Notes: generated by a model not told the origin, from the letters alone. 64,000 bases of DNA from Dysgonamonadaceae bacterium (GCA_031254645.1 JAIRUA010000018.1:1-64000); one strand, 5' to 3'; shown: positions 35,949 through 44,504, counted from the first letter of the stretch. Translations and numbers: made by a program.

Positions 35949-36740
35949 TTAAAAAATATCGTTCAAAATATGCGCAAGCCTAATTCCTGCTCTCTGAAAT
36001 TGCTGTTCAACAGTCGGAGTCCATTTGTATGTATAACTAAACGAAAGCCTGTCACCTGCCTTTACTCCGGCATATATTTGATTGGTAATCTGGTACGTTT
36101 CCCAAAGCCAATCAATCGGATTACCTTGTTGTATCGTTCTGCGACAATCTCTTGTGAGCACGCCGTTCAAAATATTGGCATATTCGGTGTAGCTGTAATT
36201 GTCATCAACCACGCCCGAATCCCAAATCGAATGTAAGTTACGTTCATTTCCAAACCAAGTTACGATGATACGATTACCGCCTAAATCCTCCTCGCGTGCT
36301 GTGTGCATTGGGTTGTGCAAGTCGCCTACAAAGTGAATCAGATGTCGAAGTGCAATGGCTTTTTCACGCTCTGATGTATTTCGGTCTCTCAAAATTTCTT
36401 GCAAATAATTCACAGCGAAATACACATTTTCTTGGTGAAAATTATAGACAGAGTTTTGGAAATCAGTTCTATTCAAATTCGACGGAATATTGATATAATG
36501 CCAAATAAGCGTGCGAGTGTATTGGTCGGTGGTGTCCGAGCGAATGGCATCCGACCAGTCTGACCAATATGCCATCGGATAATTGTCCAACAGCTCAATA
36601 ACCCTTCTGTGCGCTCTTCTGCTTAGGTTTTGTTCGGCGATTTCAGCAATGACACGATGCCCTTGTTTTCCCCACGCATACATTTCTGTTGTGTATGAAA
36701 ATACTAATAAAGTAGTAAGTAAAAATAGAATTTTCTTCAT
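35949..36740 (-). CDS. S1/P1-family zinc nuclease
   Basis: The 263-residue secreted nuclease begins with a signal peptide (LFLLTTLLVFSYTTEMYA) so that the mature protein starts at Trp (WGKQGHRVIAEIAE), whose N-terminus ligates zinc in this family. The other zinc ligands appear in LRHLIHFVGDLHNPMHT (HxxxxxGDxHxPxH) and in HSIWDSGVVDD. It hydrolyses single-stranded DNA or RNA and 3'-nucleotides in the periplasm. It probably serves nucleotide scavenging. A minus-strand TACCTTTA near 36770 may be its -7 box. Confidence 0.92.
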   Translation of the reverse strand: MKKILFLLTTLLVFSYTTEMYAWGKQGHRVIAEIAEQNLSRRAHRRVIELLDNYPMAYWSDWSDAIRSDTTDQYTRTLIWHYINIPSNLNRTDFQNSVYNFHQENVYFAVNYLQEILRDRNTSEREKAIALRHLIHFVGDLHNPMHTAREEDLGGNRIIVTWFGNERNLHSIWDSGVVDDNYSYTEYANILNGVLTRDCRRTIQQGNPIDWLWETYQITNQIYAGVKAGDRLSFSYTYKWTPTVEQQFQRAGIRLAHILNDIF

Positions 36741-36807
36741 TTGTTTTGTTTTAAATTTGATTGAGCGGGTAAAGGTACAATTTTTTACGGAATTAATTAG
36801 AAACTGA

Positions 36808-36841
36808 TTTGAATTTACAACATAATTTTAGCTATCTTTGC
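36808..36841 (+). promoter_or_regulatory. promoter of the second DUF3575 gene
   Basis: TTTG at 36808-36811 and TATCTTTGC at 36833-36841 (21-base spacing). The leader to the DUF3575 start would be about 100 nt and contains a 19-codon ORF. Confidence 0.65.
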
Positions 36842-36859
36842 ACCGGAAATAATATAAAA

Positions 36860-36919
36860 ATGAAACGAGCATGTAAACCATTTACACATCAAGAAATGAT
36901 TATCGCGAGTTCCATCTGA
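36860..36919 (+). CDS. possible 19-codon leader ORF
   Basis: An ATG follows an A-rich stretch (AATAATATAAAA) 19 bp after the promoter box and opens a short frame encoding MKRACKPFTHQEMIIASSI, ending TGA 28 bp before the DUF3575 gene. It may be a regulatory upstream ORF or chance. No homolog is recognised. Confidence 0.25.
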   Translation: MKRACKPFTHQEMIIASSI

Positions 36920-36947
36920 CCATAATGTAAAAAATCAATATAAACAG

Positions 36948-37544
36948 ATGAATATGAACAATTTTACAAAAAAATTTATCTTTGTGGGCTTATGCGCCCT
37001 TTTATTATCAAGTGGAATGTATGGACAAAGAAGATTTGCCGTGAAAACAAACATTCCCTATTGGGCAACTTTGTCGCCTAATGCAGGTGCAGAATTTTTA
37101 TTAAGCTCCAATCATAATTACACGCTTGAAATTTCAGGTGGATTTAACCCTTTCAAAATTTCTAACGATAAACAATGGAAACACTGGGTAATGTGGGCAG
37201 AAGCTCGTTATTGGGTTTTCGAGCCGTTTAATGCACATTTTTTCGGATTGCATTATGTGGGTGGTGGATATAATGCCGGCGGAGTCAAATTGCCTTTCAA
37301 CGTATTCGAGGAGTTGAGAACTCAAAGAGCCGACGGTAATGTAAATGGCGTAGGCTTGAGTTACGGTTATAGTTGGATTATCGGAAATAATCTTACATTG
37401 GAAGCAACATTGGGAGCCGGATACGCGCGATTCAATTATGATACTTATGCGCTCGGTGAAAACGGCGAGAGAAAGGGTACCGGACATAAAGATTATTTCG
37501 GTCTAACGAAAGGAGCTATATCGCTTGTTTATGTGTTTAAATAA
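36948..37544 (+). CDS. DUF3575 family protein (stand-alone)
   Basis: The 198-residue exported protein has a signal peptide (FVGLCALLLSSGMYGQ) and a full DUF3575 domain: FAVKTNIPYWATLSPNAGAE, then HFFGLHYVGGGYN, and a terminal LTKGAISLVYVF. It corresponds to the N-terminal domain of the 545-residue protein at 16776-18413 but lacks the OmpA and TPR parts. It has its own promoter and is convergent with cinA. The role is unknown; its genomic separation from the fimbrial operon suggests an independent structure or a spare anchor. Confidence 0.85.
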   Translation: MNMNNFTKKFIFVGLCALLLSSGMYGQRRFAVKTNIPYWATLSPNAGAEFLLSSNHNYTLEISGGFNPFKISNDKQWKHWVMWAEARYWVFEPFNAHFFGLHYVGGGYNAGGVKLPFNVFEELRTQRADGNVNGVGLSYGYSWIIGNNLTLEATLGAGYARFNYDTYALGENGERKGTGHKDYFGLTKGAISLVYVFK

Positions 37545-37614
37545 TGATTAATGGTTAATGTTTAGTGATTAATTGCAGAGACTTTCATTAAACATTAACC
37601 ATTAATTAATCATT
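37545..37614. terminator. AT-rich inverted repeat between DUF3575 gene and cinA
   Basis: TTAATGGTTAATGTTTA on the left and TAAACATTAACCATTAA on the right are complementary, with a loop of about 20 bases. The right arm runs into the last codons of cinA. It resembles the TTAATGATTAGTGTTTAATG-type tract beside the uvrB start, so it may be a repeat used as terminator. Confidence 0.6.
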
Positions 37615-38831
37615 GATTTCAGCAGTTGTAATATTGCTAAGTTTGTTACTCGTTCAATATTTTCCGCACGATTTACCCCCACATTATACTGTTGGGTAGT
37701 GAGTTTGTTGCAATAATTTGTGCAAATCCAAACCATTCCCACAGGTTTATCCGTCGTTCCACCATCGGGACCCATAATGCCCGATACGGCAATGCTACAA
37801 TCGGTTTTCAGTTGAGTAGCCACATTCACAGCCATTTGCTCCACCACTTCGCGACTAACTGCACCGCACGTTTTTAACACCGTTTTATCCACACCGAGCG
37901 TTTCCGCTTTCACATTGTTACTATATGAAACAATGCTTCCTTCGAAATATGCTGATGCGCCCGCAATCTTTGTTATTCGATGTGCGATATTTCCTCCAGT
38001 ACAACTCTCGGCGGTGGATATATTCAATTGTTTTTCAAGAAGTTTTTCGCCAATCAATAGTTCGGGCGATTTATCGGTTCTGGAAATCAACCATTCCTTT
38101 ATTAATAAGTTCAGTTTTTCGGTATTTTTGTTTAATTCATCGGTATTTTCTTCTCCCCAAACAGAAAGTCGTAATCTAATAAACCCGAAAGAGGGCAAAT
38201 AAGCCAATGAGAAACCTTTTGGCAGTTTATTCTCGAAATCGGCAAGATGCAATGCCAGTGCTGATTCCGGAATGCCCGAAAGCAAAAATGAGCGACGTAA
38301 ATATTTTTCTGTCTGAAATTGCTGTTGCAAACGAGGAATGATTTCATCCGTCATTGCCGTTTTCATTTCAAAAGGTACGCCCGGCATCGAAATAAGTACT
38401 TTTCCCTGATTTTCAAACCATAAAATAGGTGCAGTACCCACTTTGTTTTGAATGACGGTGCAATCCATCGGTACATATGCTTGATTTCGCGTCAGTTCAT
38501 TCATCTGAATATTTCTATGTTGAAAAATCAATTCAATATTTTTCAACACTTCTGGGTCGAATATCAACGAAGTGTCGAAATATTCGCAAAGTGTATACTT
38601 GGTTATATCATCATTCGTCGGTCCTACCCCACCCGTTAGTAACAGTATATCGGCGCACTCAAAAGCGATGTCTATTGCCTGTACAATCTCACCGGTTTCA
38701 TCGCCAACAGACGAAATTGCCGTAATTTCAAAACCTCGTTGGGTTAATTCTCGACCCATCCACGCCGAATTTGTATCCACCACTTGTCCGATAAGAATTT
38801 CGTCACCAATGGTAATAATTTCTATCCTCAT
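37602..38831 (-). CDS. cinA: CinA: competence/damage-inducible protein
   Basis: The 409-residue protein has two domains. The N-terminal MoeA/MogA-like domain (about 1-170) shows IITIGDEILIGQVVDTNSAW and LTGGVGPTNDDITKYTL. The C-terminal nicotinamide-nucleotide amidase (PncC) domain (about 245-405) shows STAESCTGGNIAHRIT and AVSGIMGPDGGTTDKPVG. CinA family enzymes recycle damaged pyridine nucleotides. Both domains look intact. It is single, divergent from rpmE2. Confidence 0.95.
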   Translation of the reverse strand: MRIEIITIGDEILIGQVVDTNSAWMGRELTQRGFEITAISSVGDETGEIVQAIDIAFECADILLLTGGVGPTNDDITKYTLCEYFDTSLIFDPEVLKNIELIFQHRNIQMNELTRNQAYVPMDCTVIQNKVGTAPILWFENQGKVLISMPGVPFEMKTAMTDEIIPRLQQQFQTEKYLRRSFLLSGIPESALALHLADFENKLPKGFSLAYLPSFGFIRLRLSVWGEENTDELNKNTEKLNLLIKEWLISRTDKSPELLIGEKLLEKQLNISTAESCTGGNIAHRITKIAGASAYFEGSIVSYSNNVKAETLGVDKTVLKTCGAVSREVVEQMAVNVATQLKTDCSIAVSGIMGPDGGTTDKPVGMVWICTNYCNKLTTQQYNVGVNRAENIERVTNLAILQLLKSMIN

Positions 38832-38926
38832 TATTATGTGTGCTTAAATCGACTGCAAATTAACGCATAATCTTTCGAAAAATGAAAAAAGAAGGAAAAT
38901 TATTTTTTTATTCTCGTAGATTGTCT

Positions 38927-38935
38927 TACCTTTGC
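38927..38935 (+). promoter_or_regulatory. -7 box of rpmE2
   Basis: TACCTTTGC followed by ATTCC matches the consensus, 38 bp before the start. No clear -33 TTTG is seen; the region is T-rich. Confidence 0.6.
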
Positions 38936-38973
38936 ATTCCGAAATTCGAAAACAATAAAAAAACAATATAGTA

Positions 38974-39228
38974 ATGAAAAAAGATTTACACCCAAGCAAT
39001 TACCGTCCGGTAGCTTTCAAAGATATGTCGAACGAAGAAGTTTTTATCTCTCGCTCAACTATTAACGCAAAAGAAACAATTGAAATTGACGGTGTTACCT
39101 ATCCGTTGGTAAAACTTGAAATCACAAGTTCGTCACATCCATTCTACACAGGTAAACAAAAACTGGTGGATACCGCAGGACGCGTTGATAAGTTTATGAG
39201 CCGCTACGGAAACCGCAATAAGAAGTAA
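38974..39228 (+). CDS. rpmE2: 50S ribosomal protein L31 type B
   Basis: The 84-residue protein is typical of L31 type B ([20 protein letters not shown] and the late [20 protein letters not shown]). It lacks the CxxC zinc motifs of the other L31 form, as is usual in Bacteroidota. It has its own promoter and a strong terminator. Confidence 0.97.
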   Translation: MKKDLHPSNYRPVAFKDMSNEEVFISRSTINAKETIEIDGVTYPLVKLEITSSSHPFYTGKQKLVDTAGRVDKFMSRYGNRNKK

Positions 39229-39253
39229 TTGGTGGAAATAAAATAACATATGG

Positions 39254-39284
39254 AGCGATAATCGAAAAGATTGTCGCTTTTTTT
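39254..39284 (+). terminator. rpmE2 terminator
   Basis: AGCGATAATC pairs with GATTGTCGCT (one G-T pair) around GAAAA and is followed by a T-run. Confidence 0.85.
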
Positions 39285-39392
39285 GTGTTTGAGGAAATAA
39301 AGTTAATTAATATTAAATAAAGTGGAAAGTGTTTTTATGTTTGGATTTTTTTCTGCACATTTGTACTCTGTTACGTCAAAAACAATAAGATT

Positions 39393-39881
39393 ATGAAAAA
39401 GTTTAAGTTACCTCTGAAAAGTTTCAATGCAATTTTGATTGTATTGTTAGGAGTATTTGGGTTTTCCGGTTGTGAACTCATTCAAACCGGTCGTGTAGAA
39501 TACGGTACGCCCACTGCTGACTTCAAAATCAAAGGTGCAGTAGTAAATGTTATTGACAAAGAGCCAATCGAAGGCATTCAAGTGAAAATCATCAAAAGAC
39601 ATATAGTCGATGATAAAGAATACATCGTTTTCCAATCCGAAAGTGTTACCACTGATGCAAAAGGCAGTTTTGAAATTATCAAAAAAGGCTTTCCTTCGTT
39701 ACCGACTCTCGAAGCATATTTTTCAGATACAAAAAACAGTTTGTTTGAAGATAAAATCATTGAATTTGATTTCAAAGATGCTGATAGAACAAAGCCTGCA
39801 AGTGGTTGGTTTGATGGTGAATTTACCAAAACGATTAATGCGGAGTTAACGCCGAAGAAAGAAGATATAGCCGAAGAATGA
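39393..39881 (+). CDS. rSAM-associated lipoprotein 1
   Basis: The 162-residue lipoprotein has its lipobox at FGFSGC (Cys27). Just after the lipid anchor lies a YGTPT motif (Tyr37), followed by a carboxypeptidase-regulatory-like beta domain (ADFKIKGAVVNVIDKEPIEG). The N-terminus LKSFNAILIVLL is nearly shared with the next gene; the two even share the 17-base run TGAAAAGTTTCAATGCA. It belongs to the putative lipoprotein family that travels with a radical SAM enzyme. The YGxP element near the anchor is a candidate modification site, which is inference. Confidence 0.82.
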   Translation: MKKFKLPLKSFNAILIVLLGVFGFSGCELIQTGRVEYGTPTADFKIKGAVVNVIDKEPIEGIQVKIIKRHIVDDKEYIVFQSESVTTDAKGSFEIIKKGFPSLPTLEAYFSDTKNSLFEDKIIEFDFKDADRTKPASGWFDGEFTKTINAELTPKKEDIAEE

Positions 39882-39888
39882 AACTATT

Positions 39889-40365
39889 ATGAAAAAACTT
39901 AAGCACTTATTTTTGAAAAGTTTCAATGCAGTTTTAATGGCGATATTAGCATTACTCGGATTTGCAAATTGTGATAGAATGGGGCTTGATATGTATGGTA
40001 CGCCCACACCCGAATATGGTGTTCCGTCAGTTGATTTTATTGTCAAAGGAAAAGTAATAAACGAAATTGACGGAAAAGCTGTTGAAGGTATTCGTATATC
40101 TCGCCGATTCATCGGTACGGTTGCAATGTATGGTACACCAACGCTTGAATTTAACGAAAAATCTCCTGTTTATACCGACAAAGACGGGAATTTTCTTACC
40201 AAACTTAGCAGTCCATTCAATTTTTCTCTTGAATTTCAAGACGTTGACGGTGTAAAAAATGGAGCGTTTAAAGATACGACTATTTTTGTGCAATTCGATG
40301 AGGGTAAGCATATTTTAAATCTTGATGTAGAGTTAAAACCAAAAGTCAAAGAAACCGATGAATAA
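39889..40365 (+). CDS. rSAM-associated lipoprotein 2
   Basis: The 158-residue paralog of the preceding lipoprotein has lipobox LLGFANC (Cys28). It carries three YGxP elements: YGTPT at Tyr36, YGVPS at Tyr43 and a second YGTPT at Tyr81, against one in the upstream paralog. The beta domain (VDFIVKGKVINEIDGKAVEG) is shared. Its last codons overlap the start of the rSAM gene by 8 bp, so the two are translationally coupled. Confidence 0.82.
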   Translation: MKKLKHLFLKSFNAVLMAILALLGFANCDRMGLDMYGTPTPEYGVPSVDFIVKGKVINEIDGKAVEGIRISRRFIGTVAMYGTPTLEFNEKSPVYTDKDGNFLTKLSSPFNFSLEFQDVDGVKNGAFKDTTIFVQFDEGKHILNLDVELKPKVKETDE

Positions 40366-41428
40366 AAAACCCACGCTTCGCAAACGAATTGGATTGGAAC
40401 TTTTTCGAAGATTACACAAAAACAACGTCAAACTACACACACTCAATACTTTGTTTTGGGAATGCACGTTACGCTGCAATCTCTCGTGCAAACATTGCGG
40501 AAGCGATTGCCACGTTTCGGCGGAACAGCCGGATATGCCGGCAAAGGATTTTTTTCGTGTTATTGATGAAATTACGCCTCACGTAAATCCGAACAAAACA
40601 TTTATCATCTTTACAGGAGGCGAAGCATTGGTACGCCGTGACCTCGAAGCGTGCGGCTTGGAGCTCTATCGTCGTGGTTTCCCTTGGGGCGTGGTTTCCA
40701 ACGGAATGGCACTCACACGCAAGCGATTAGATTCGCTTTTAGCTGCCGGGATGCACGCCATAACCATCAGTTTAGACGGATTTGAGGAAGCACACAATTG
40801 GATGCGGAGTAGCTCAAACAGCTACAAAAATGCACTGAATGCCATAAAAATGTTAGTCCCCGAACAAGAAATAGAATGGGATATTGTAACCTGTGTCAAT
40901 CGAAAAAACATTGCACAACTCACTGAATTTCGAGATTTTCTGATTTCTATCGGCGTAAAAAGTTGGCGAATTTTCACCATTTTTCCTGTCGGACGAGCAG
41001 CGGAATATCCTGAATTTCAACTGTCGGACGAAGATTTTACGACTGTTCTCAATTTTATTCGCGACACTCGAAAAGAAGGAAAAATTCACCTTAGTTATGG
41101 CTGCGAGGGATTTTTGGGTAATTACGAAATGGAAGTACGTGACCATTTTTATACCTGTCGCGCGGGCGTGAATGTAGGCTCGGTACTTGCCGATGGTGCT
41201 ATTTCAGCTTGTCCGAGTATTCGCGCGAATTTCAATCAAGGGAATATTTACGAAGACAATTTTTGGGAAGTGTGGCAAAATCGCTTTCAGTCTTTTCGCG
41301 ATAGAAATTGGATGAAAAAAGACGAATGCGCTGATTGCAATATGTTTCGCTATTGCGAGGGAAATGGTATGCATTTGCGTGATGAAAACGGGAAGTTATT
41401 GGTTTGCCATTATAAAAGGATAGTCTGA
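40358..41428 (+). CDS. radical SAM/SPASM enzyme of the rSAM-lipoprotein system
   Basis: The 356-residue enzyme has the radical SAM cluster motif CNLSCKHC (Cys40, 44, 47), preceded by an extra Cys36, and the SAM-binding FTGGEALVRRDLE. The C-terminal SPASM-like part has ordered cysteines (FYTCRAG, ISACPS, CADCNMFRYCEGNG, LLVCHYK), enough for auxiliary iron-sulfur clusters. Enzymes of this build modify peptides or proteins, so the adjacent lipoproteins are the obvious substrates. It is the third gene of the cassette. The chemistry is not known to me. Confidence 0.85.
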   Translation: MNKKPTLRKRIGLELFRRLHKNNVKLHTLNTLFWECTLRCNLSCKHCGSDCHVSAEQPDMPAKDFFRVIDEITPHVNPNKTFIIFTGGEALVRRDLEACGLELYRRGFPWGVVSNGMALTRKRLDSLLAAGMHAITISLDGFEEAHNWMRSSSNSYKNALNAIKMLVPEQEIEWDIVTCVNRKNIAQLTEFRDFLISIGVKSWRIFTIFPVGRAAEYPEFQLSDEDFTTVLNFIRDTRKEGKIHLSYGCEGFLGNYEMEVRDHFYTCRAGVNVGSVLADGAISACPSIRANFNQGNIYEDNFWEVWQNRFQSFRDRNWMKKDECADCNMFRYCEGNGMHLRDENGKLLVCHYKRIV

Positions 41429-41501
41429 ACTATGATTTATTTGATTTCATATGAATGCTTCATTAATCATAATCACAAAAATCAAATAAATCATAGTTCA
41501 G
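41425..41501. repeat. 23-bp perfect inverted repeat overlapping the rSAM stop
   Basis: The left arm (41425-41447, beginning CTGAACTATGATTTATTTG) and right arm (41479-41501, ending ATAAATCATAGTTCAG) are perfectly complementary, with a 31-base loop. The left arm contains the rSAM stop codon and the right arm ends 10 bp before the -7 box of the next gene. Confidence 0.8.
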
Positions 41502-41511
41502 ATATTATTCG

Positions 41512-41520
41512 TATCTTTGC
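41512..41520 (+). promoter_or_regulatory. -7 box of the DUF4105 gene
   Basis: TATCTTTGC followed by ATC matches the consensus. Its -33 region falls in the right arm of the 23-bp inverted repeat. The box position fixes the gene start at 41544 rather than 41517. Confidence 0.6.
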
Positions 41521-41543
41521 ATCTCATAAAAATAGAATTTTGT

Positions 41544-42734
41544 ATGCAACGATATATACTTATCTTTTTTATTACCGTTTTGATGCTTCCGCTGCAAGCG
41601 CAGGAGCAATTGAGCGAAAATGCAAGAATCAGCATCTTAACCTGTTCGCCTTGGGCAGAAGAGATATACGCTCGGTTTGGACATACAGCAGTTCGAGTAA
41701 AAGATGATTCATTGGGAATAAACATTGTTTTCAACTATGGGCATTTCGATATGAGTAAACCCAATTTTATGTTGAATTTTACAAGAGGACATACGGATTA
41801 TTATGTTGGTGCAGAGTTTTTTGAATCTTTTATATACCGATATGCACTGCAAGGCGTAGAAGTAGTTGAACAAGTATTAAACTTGACACAAGAAGAAACG
41901 CAAAACCTCTTTAACGCAATGTATATAAATACGTTGCCCGAGAATCGAGAATATCGATACAATTTTTTCTTCGATAACTGCGTTACTCGTCCGCGTGATT
42001 TGATTGAAAAATACATACAAGGTACAATTCAATATCCTGCGGATAAAAAAGTGCAGACTTTTCGCGATTTATTGCACGAATGCACAAGCCCCTACCCCTG
42101 GTTTCGATTTGGTATTGACTTAGTTATCGGGAGTGATGCAGATAAACCCATTACTTTGCGCGAAAAAATGTTTCTTCCGGTCTATTTTCAAAATGCTTTA
42201 GAAGAAACAACAGTAACAAGAAACGGCATTATCTCTCCAATTTTGAAAGAAACAAATATTATCCTATATGTTGAAAATAAGGAAGATAACAGAAGCGAAC
42301 GGAGTTTATTTTCGCCAATAGTTATTGCATTCGCGATTTTATTTCTCTCAATCGCTATATCATTGATGCAGAGAAGAAAAGCAAATGAACGATTACTGAA
42401 AATATTCGATACTATTCTCTTTTTCGTTGCCGGAATTTGTGGACTTATTGTGTTTTTCTTAATGTTTTTCTCGGTGCATCCCGCCACAAATCCGAATTGG
42501 AATATCGTGTGGATAAATCCGCTGATGTTGATTTTCGCTTTTTTATTTTGGGTAAAACCTTTACGAAGCATCATTTATTGTTATCATTTTATTAACTTTG
42601 CAGTCTTAACGCTTTTCTTGTTGTTGTGGTGGTTTATTCCGCAGCAATTACCATTGGCAACTATCCCATTTTCAATGTGTTTGTGGTTGCGTTCGGGGAC
42701 AAACTTCTTTTTGCGGAGGAAACAACAAAAATGA
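41544..42734 (+). CDS. DUF4105 (Lnb-type N-terminal domain) membrane protein
   Basis: The 396-residue protein starts at MQRYILIFFITVLMLPLQAQ, a signal peptide, downstream of its -7 box. Residues about 25-190 form the DUF4105 domain (SILTCSPWAEEIYARFGHTA; FFFDNCVTRPRDLIEKY), a predicted periplasmic papain-like fold with conserved His (FGHTA) and Cys (DNCVTRP). Residues about 255-396 hold four to five transmembrane segments. The family is common in Bacteroidota and uncharacterised; the His/Cys pair suggests a hydrolase or transferase acting on lipids or peptidoglycan. The phosphatase-like gene follows. Confidence 0.85.
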   Translation: MQRYILIFFITVLMLPLQAQEQLSENARISILTCSPWAEEIYARFGHTAVRVKDDSLGINIVFNYGHFDMSKPNFMLNFTRGHTDYYVGAEFFESFIYRYALQGVEVVEQVLNLTQEETQNLFNAMYINTLPENREYRYNFFFDNCVTRPRDLIEKYIQGTIQYPADKKVQTFRDLLHECTSPYPWFRFGIDLVIGSDADKPITLREKMFLPVYFQNALEETTVTRNGIISPILKETNIILYVENKEDNRSERSLFSPIVIAFAILFLSIAISLMQRRKANERLLKIFDTILFFVAGICGLIVFFLMFFSVHPATNPNWNIVWINPLMLIFAFLFWVKPLRSIIYCYHFINFAVLTLFLLLWWFIPQQLPLATIPFSMCLWLRSGTNFFLRRKQQK

Positions 42735-42796
42735 TGGAAAAGTTTAGCACGGTTTTTGTGAGTACATTATATGAAAAGATTCAGTTTAAAATTCGA

Positions 42797-44386
42797 ATGA
42801 ACAAAATATTATCTTCCTTAGTTGCTATTTTTTCGATAACAACGCTTAGTGCAAACAATCCTTCGCCGGAGGTACCAAAACTGGTGGTAGGTATCACTAT
42901 CGACCAATTGCGCGGTGACTATCTTGAAATGTTTCGACACAATTTTGGAAACGGCGGTTTTAATCGTTTACTCAACGGCGGACTTGTCTATTCAAATGTA
43001 GAATACGATTTTCCAAATCTCGATAGAGCATCAACTATTGCCACGATTTTTACCGGAGCCTATCCGTCATACCACGGTATTACGGGCGAAAATCAATTTT
43101 CGATAACCGAAAATCGAGAAGTTTCTGCTTTTGCCGATAATAACTTTATGGGGAATTTCACAACCGATAGAGTTTCGCCGCTTGCAATCAGAGTTTCTAC
43201 CATTGCCAACGAATTGAAAACCGCTTCAGGCGGACAATCCGATGTGTTTGCTTTTGCACCTTATGCATCGCAAGCAATGGCTTCTGGCGGACACGGAGGG
43301 AATGGCGTTTTTTGGCTCGATGATGAAAACTCAAAATGGGCAACTTCTACTTTTTATCGCGAACGAATACCAATTATTGACCAACACAACAGAAACACTC
43401 AAGCGTCTCTTACCTACATACTTCGGAGTATTACGTGGCGTCCGGCAAACGATATAAGTCGATACAATGCGTTTCCATACACGCGAAATATTCAAAACTT
43501 TCAGCATCATTTTTCATCGGATAGACGAAATCCGATGCGTTTGTTTAAACAATCGCCTTTTGTGAATACAGAAGTTACCAATATTGCCCTGCAAGTGATG
43601 GAAGCTAACTCGTTAGGAAAACGTCAAAATCCCGATTTCTTGGCACTTACTTTCTACGCAGGAAGTTATGAAAATGCATTGGATAAAAATTATTCGGTTG
43701 AAATTCAAGACACTTATTATCGTTTGGATAAAGAATTGGAGCGACTTCTTGATGCTATCGACGCAGCAGTAGGATTACAAAACGCGCTTATTTTCGTTGT
43801 TTCCACCGGTTATTTCAACGAACAGGAAATTATTCCCGACGGAATGGTAACGCCGGGTGGTGATTTCAATCCGGAACGCGTTCAAGCACTGTTAAATATG
43901 TATCTAATGCATACTTACGGCAGAGAACAATGGATTAAACAATATTACAACCAACAATTCTTTTTTGATAGAAAATTGTTGGAAGACAAGAATATAAACA
44001 TTACAGAGTTTCAACAGCGTGCCGCCGAATTTTTGATTCAAGTATCGGGCGTGCAAGATGTGATTACGTCGCATCAAATGCTGCACGGTGCGTATAATAG
44101 TACTGTTCAGTATTATCGAAACGGTTTTTTCAAAGGCATTTCCGGTGATTTGTTCTTAAAATTGCAACCCGGGTGGCGTGTAGTTGACTCTCAAAACCCT
44201 ACGAATCAACAACGTGTGCGAAGCAATGCGATTTTATCGCCGGTTATTTTCTTTGGAAATAATATCAAGCCACAGAGAGTACATCGCACGATTGAGGTTA
44301 TTGAAATTGCGCCAAGCGTGTCGCATCGTTTACGTATTCGTGCGCCGAATGCGGCAAGAGGAAGGGTGTTGGAAGAGTTATTTTAA
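42797..44386 (+). CDS. PafA-like alkaline phosphatase superfamily protein, probably a pseudoenzyme
   Basis: I set the start at MNKILSSLVAIFSITTLSA, a signal peptide, which gives 529 residues. The fold signature is clear: VVGITIDQLRGDYLEMF, TIFTGAYPSYHGITGEN, SGGHGGNGVFWLDDENSKWATS, EIQDTYYRLDKELERLLDAI and PVIFFGNNI with a closing EIAPSVSHRL. By comparison with PafA-type enzymes as I remember them, the nucleophile segment (PTYTGxGHA) reads PNLDRASTIA, the Lys/Arg pair before PAGH is gone, and the metal-binding TADHG reads VSTGYFN. The DTHVP histidine is also gone; only the first Asp remains. A non-catalytic role in envelope biology is likely. Confidence 0.75.
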   Translation: MNKILSSLVAIFSITTLSANNPSPEVPKLVVGITIDQLRGDYLEMFRHNFGNGGFNRLLNGGLVYSNVEYDFPNLDRASTIATIFTGAYPSYHGITGENQFSITENREVSAFADNNFMGNFTTDRVSPLAIRVSTIANELKTASGGQSDVFAFAPYASQAMASGGHGGNGVFWLDDENSKWATSTFYRERIPIIDQHNRNTQASLTYILRSITWRPANDISRYNAFPYTRNIQNFQHHFSSDRRNPMRLFKQSPFVNTEVTNIALQVMEANSLGKRQNPDFLALTFYAGSYENALDKNYSVEIQDTYYRLDKELERLLDAIDAAVGLQNALIFVVSTGYFNEQEIIPDGMVTPGGDFNPERVQALLNMYLMHTYGREQWIKQYYNQQFFFDRKLLEDKNINITEFQQRAAEFLIQVSGVQDVITSHQMLHGAYNSTVQYYRNGFFKGISGDLFLKLQPGWRVVDSQNPTNQQRVRSNAILSPVIFFGNNIKPQRVHRTIEVIEIAPSVSHRLRIRAPNAARGRVLEELF

Positions 44387-44504
44387 TGATTAATTAAACT
44401 CAACATAGTCGAAATATTAAAGTATTAATTTAGAAATTTATAATCAAATATAAGAACGTGAATTGTTTATCTATTTCAAAGAAACTAATTCACAAAAAAA
44501 AATT

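Noticed and set aside
30646..36740. A complete restriction-modification or other multi-gene defence island around the giant helicase
   Set aside because: No methyltransferase, specificity subunit, integrase or toxin-antitoxin pair is visible beside it; only the single protein can be proposed.
42626..42796. N-terminal extension of the phosphatase-like gene overlapping the DUF4105 gene by 109 bp
   Set aside because: The Met at 42797 is followed by a clear signal peptide; the upstream part reads the DUF4105 coding DNA in another frame.
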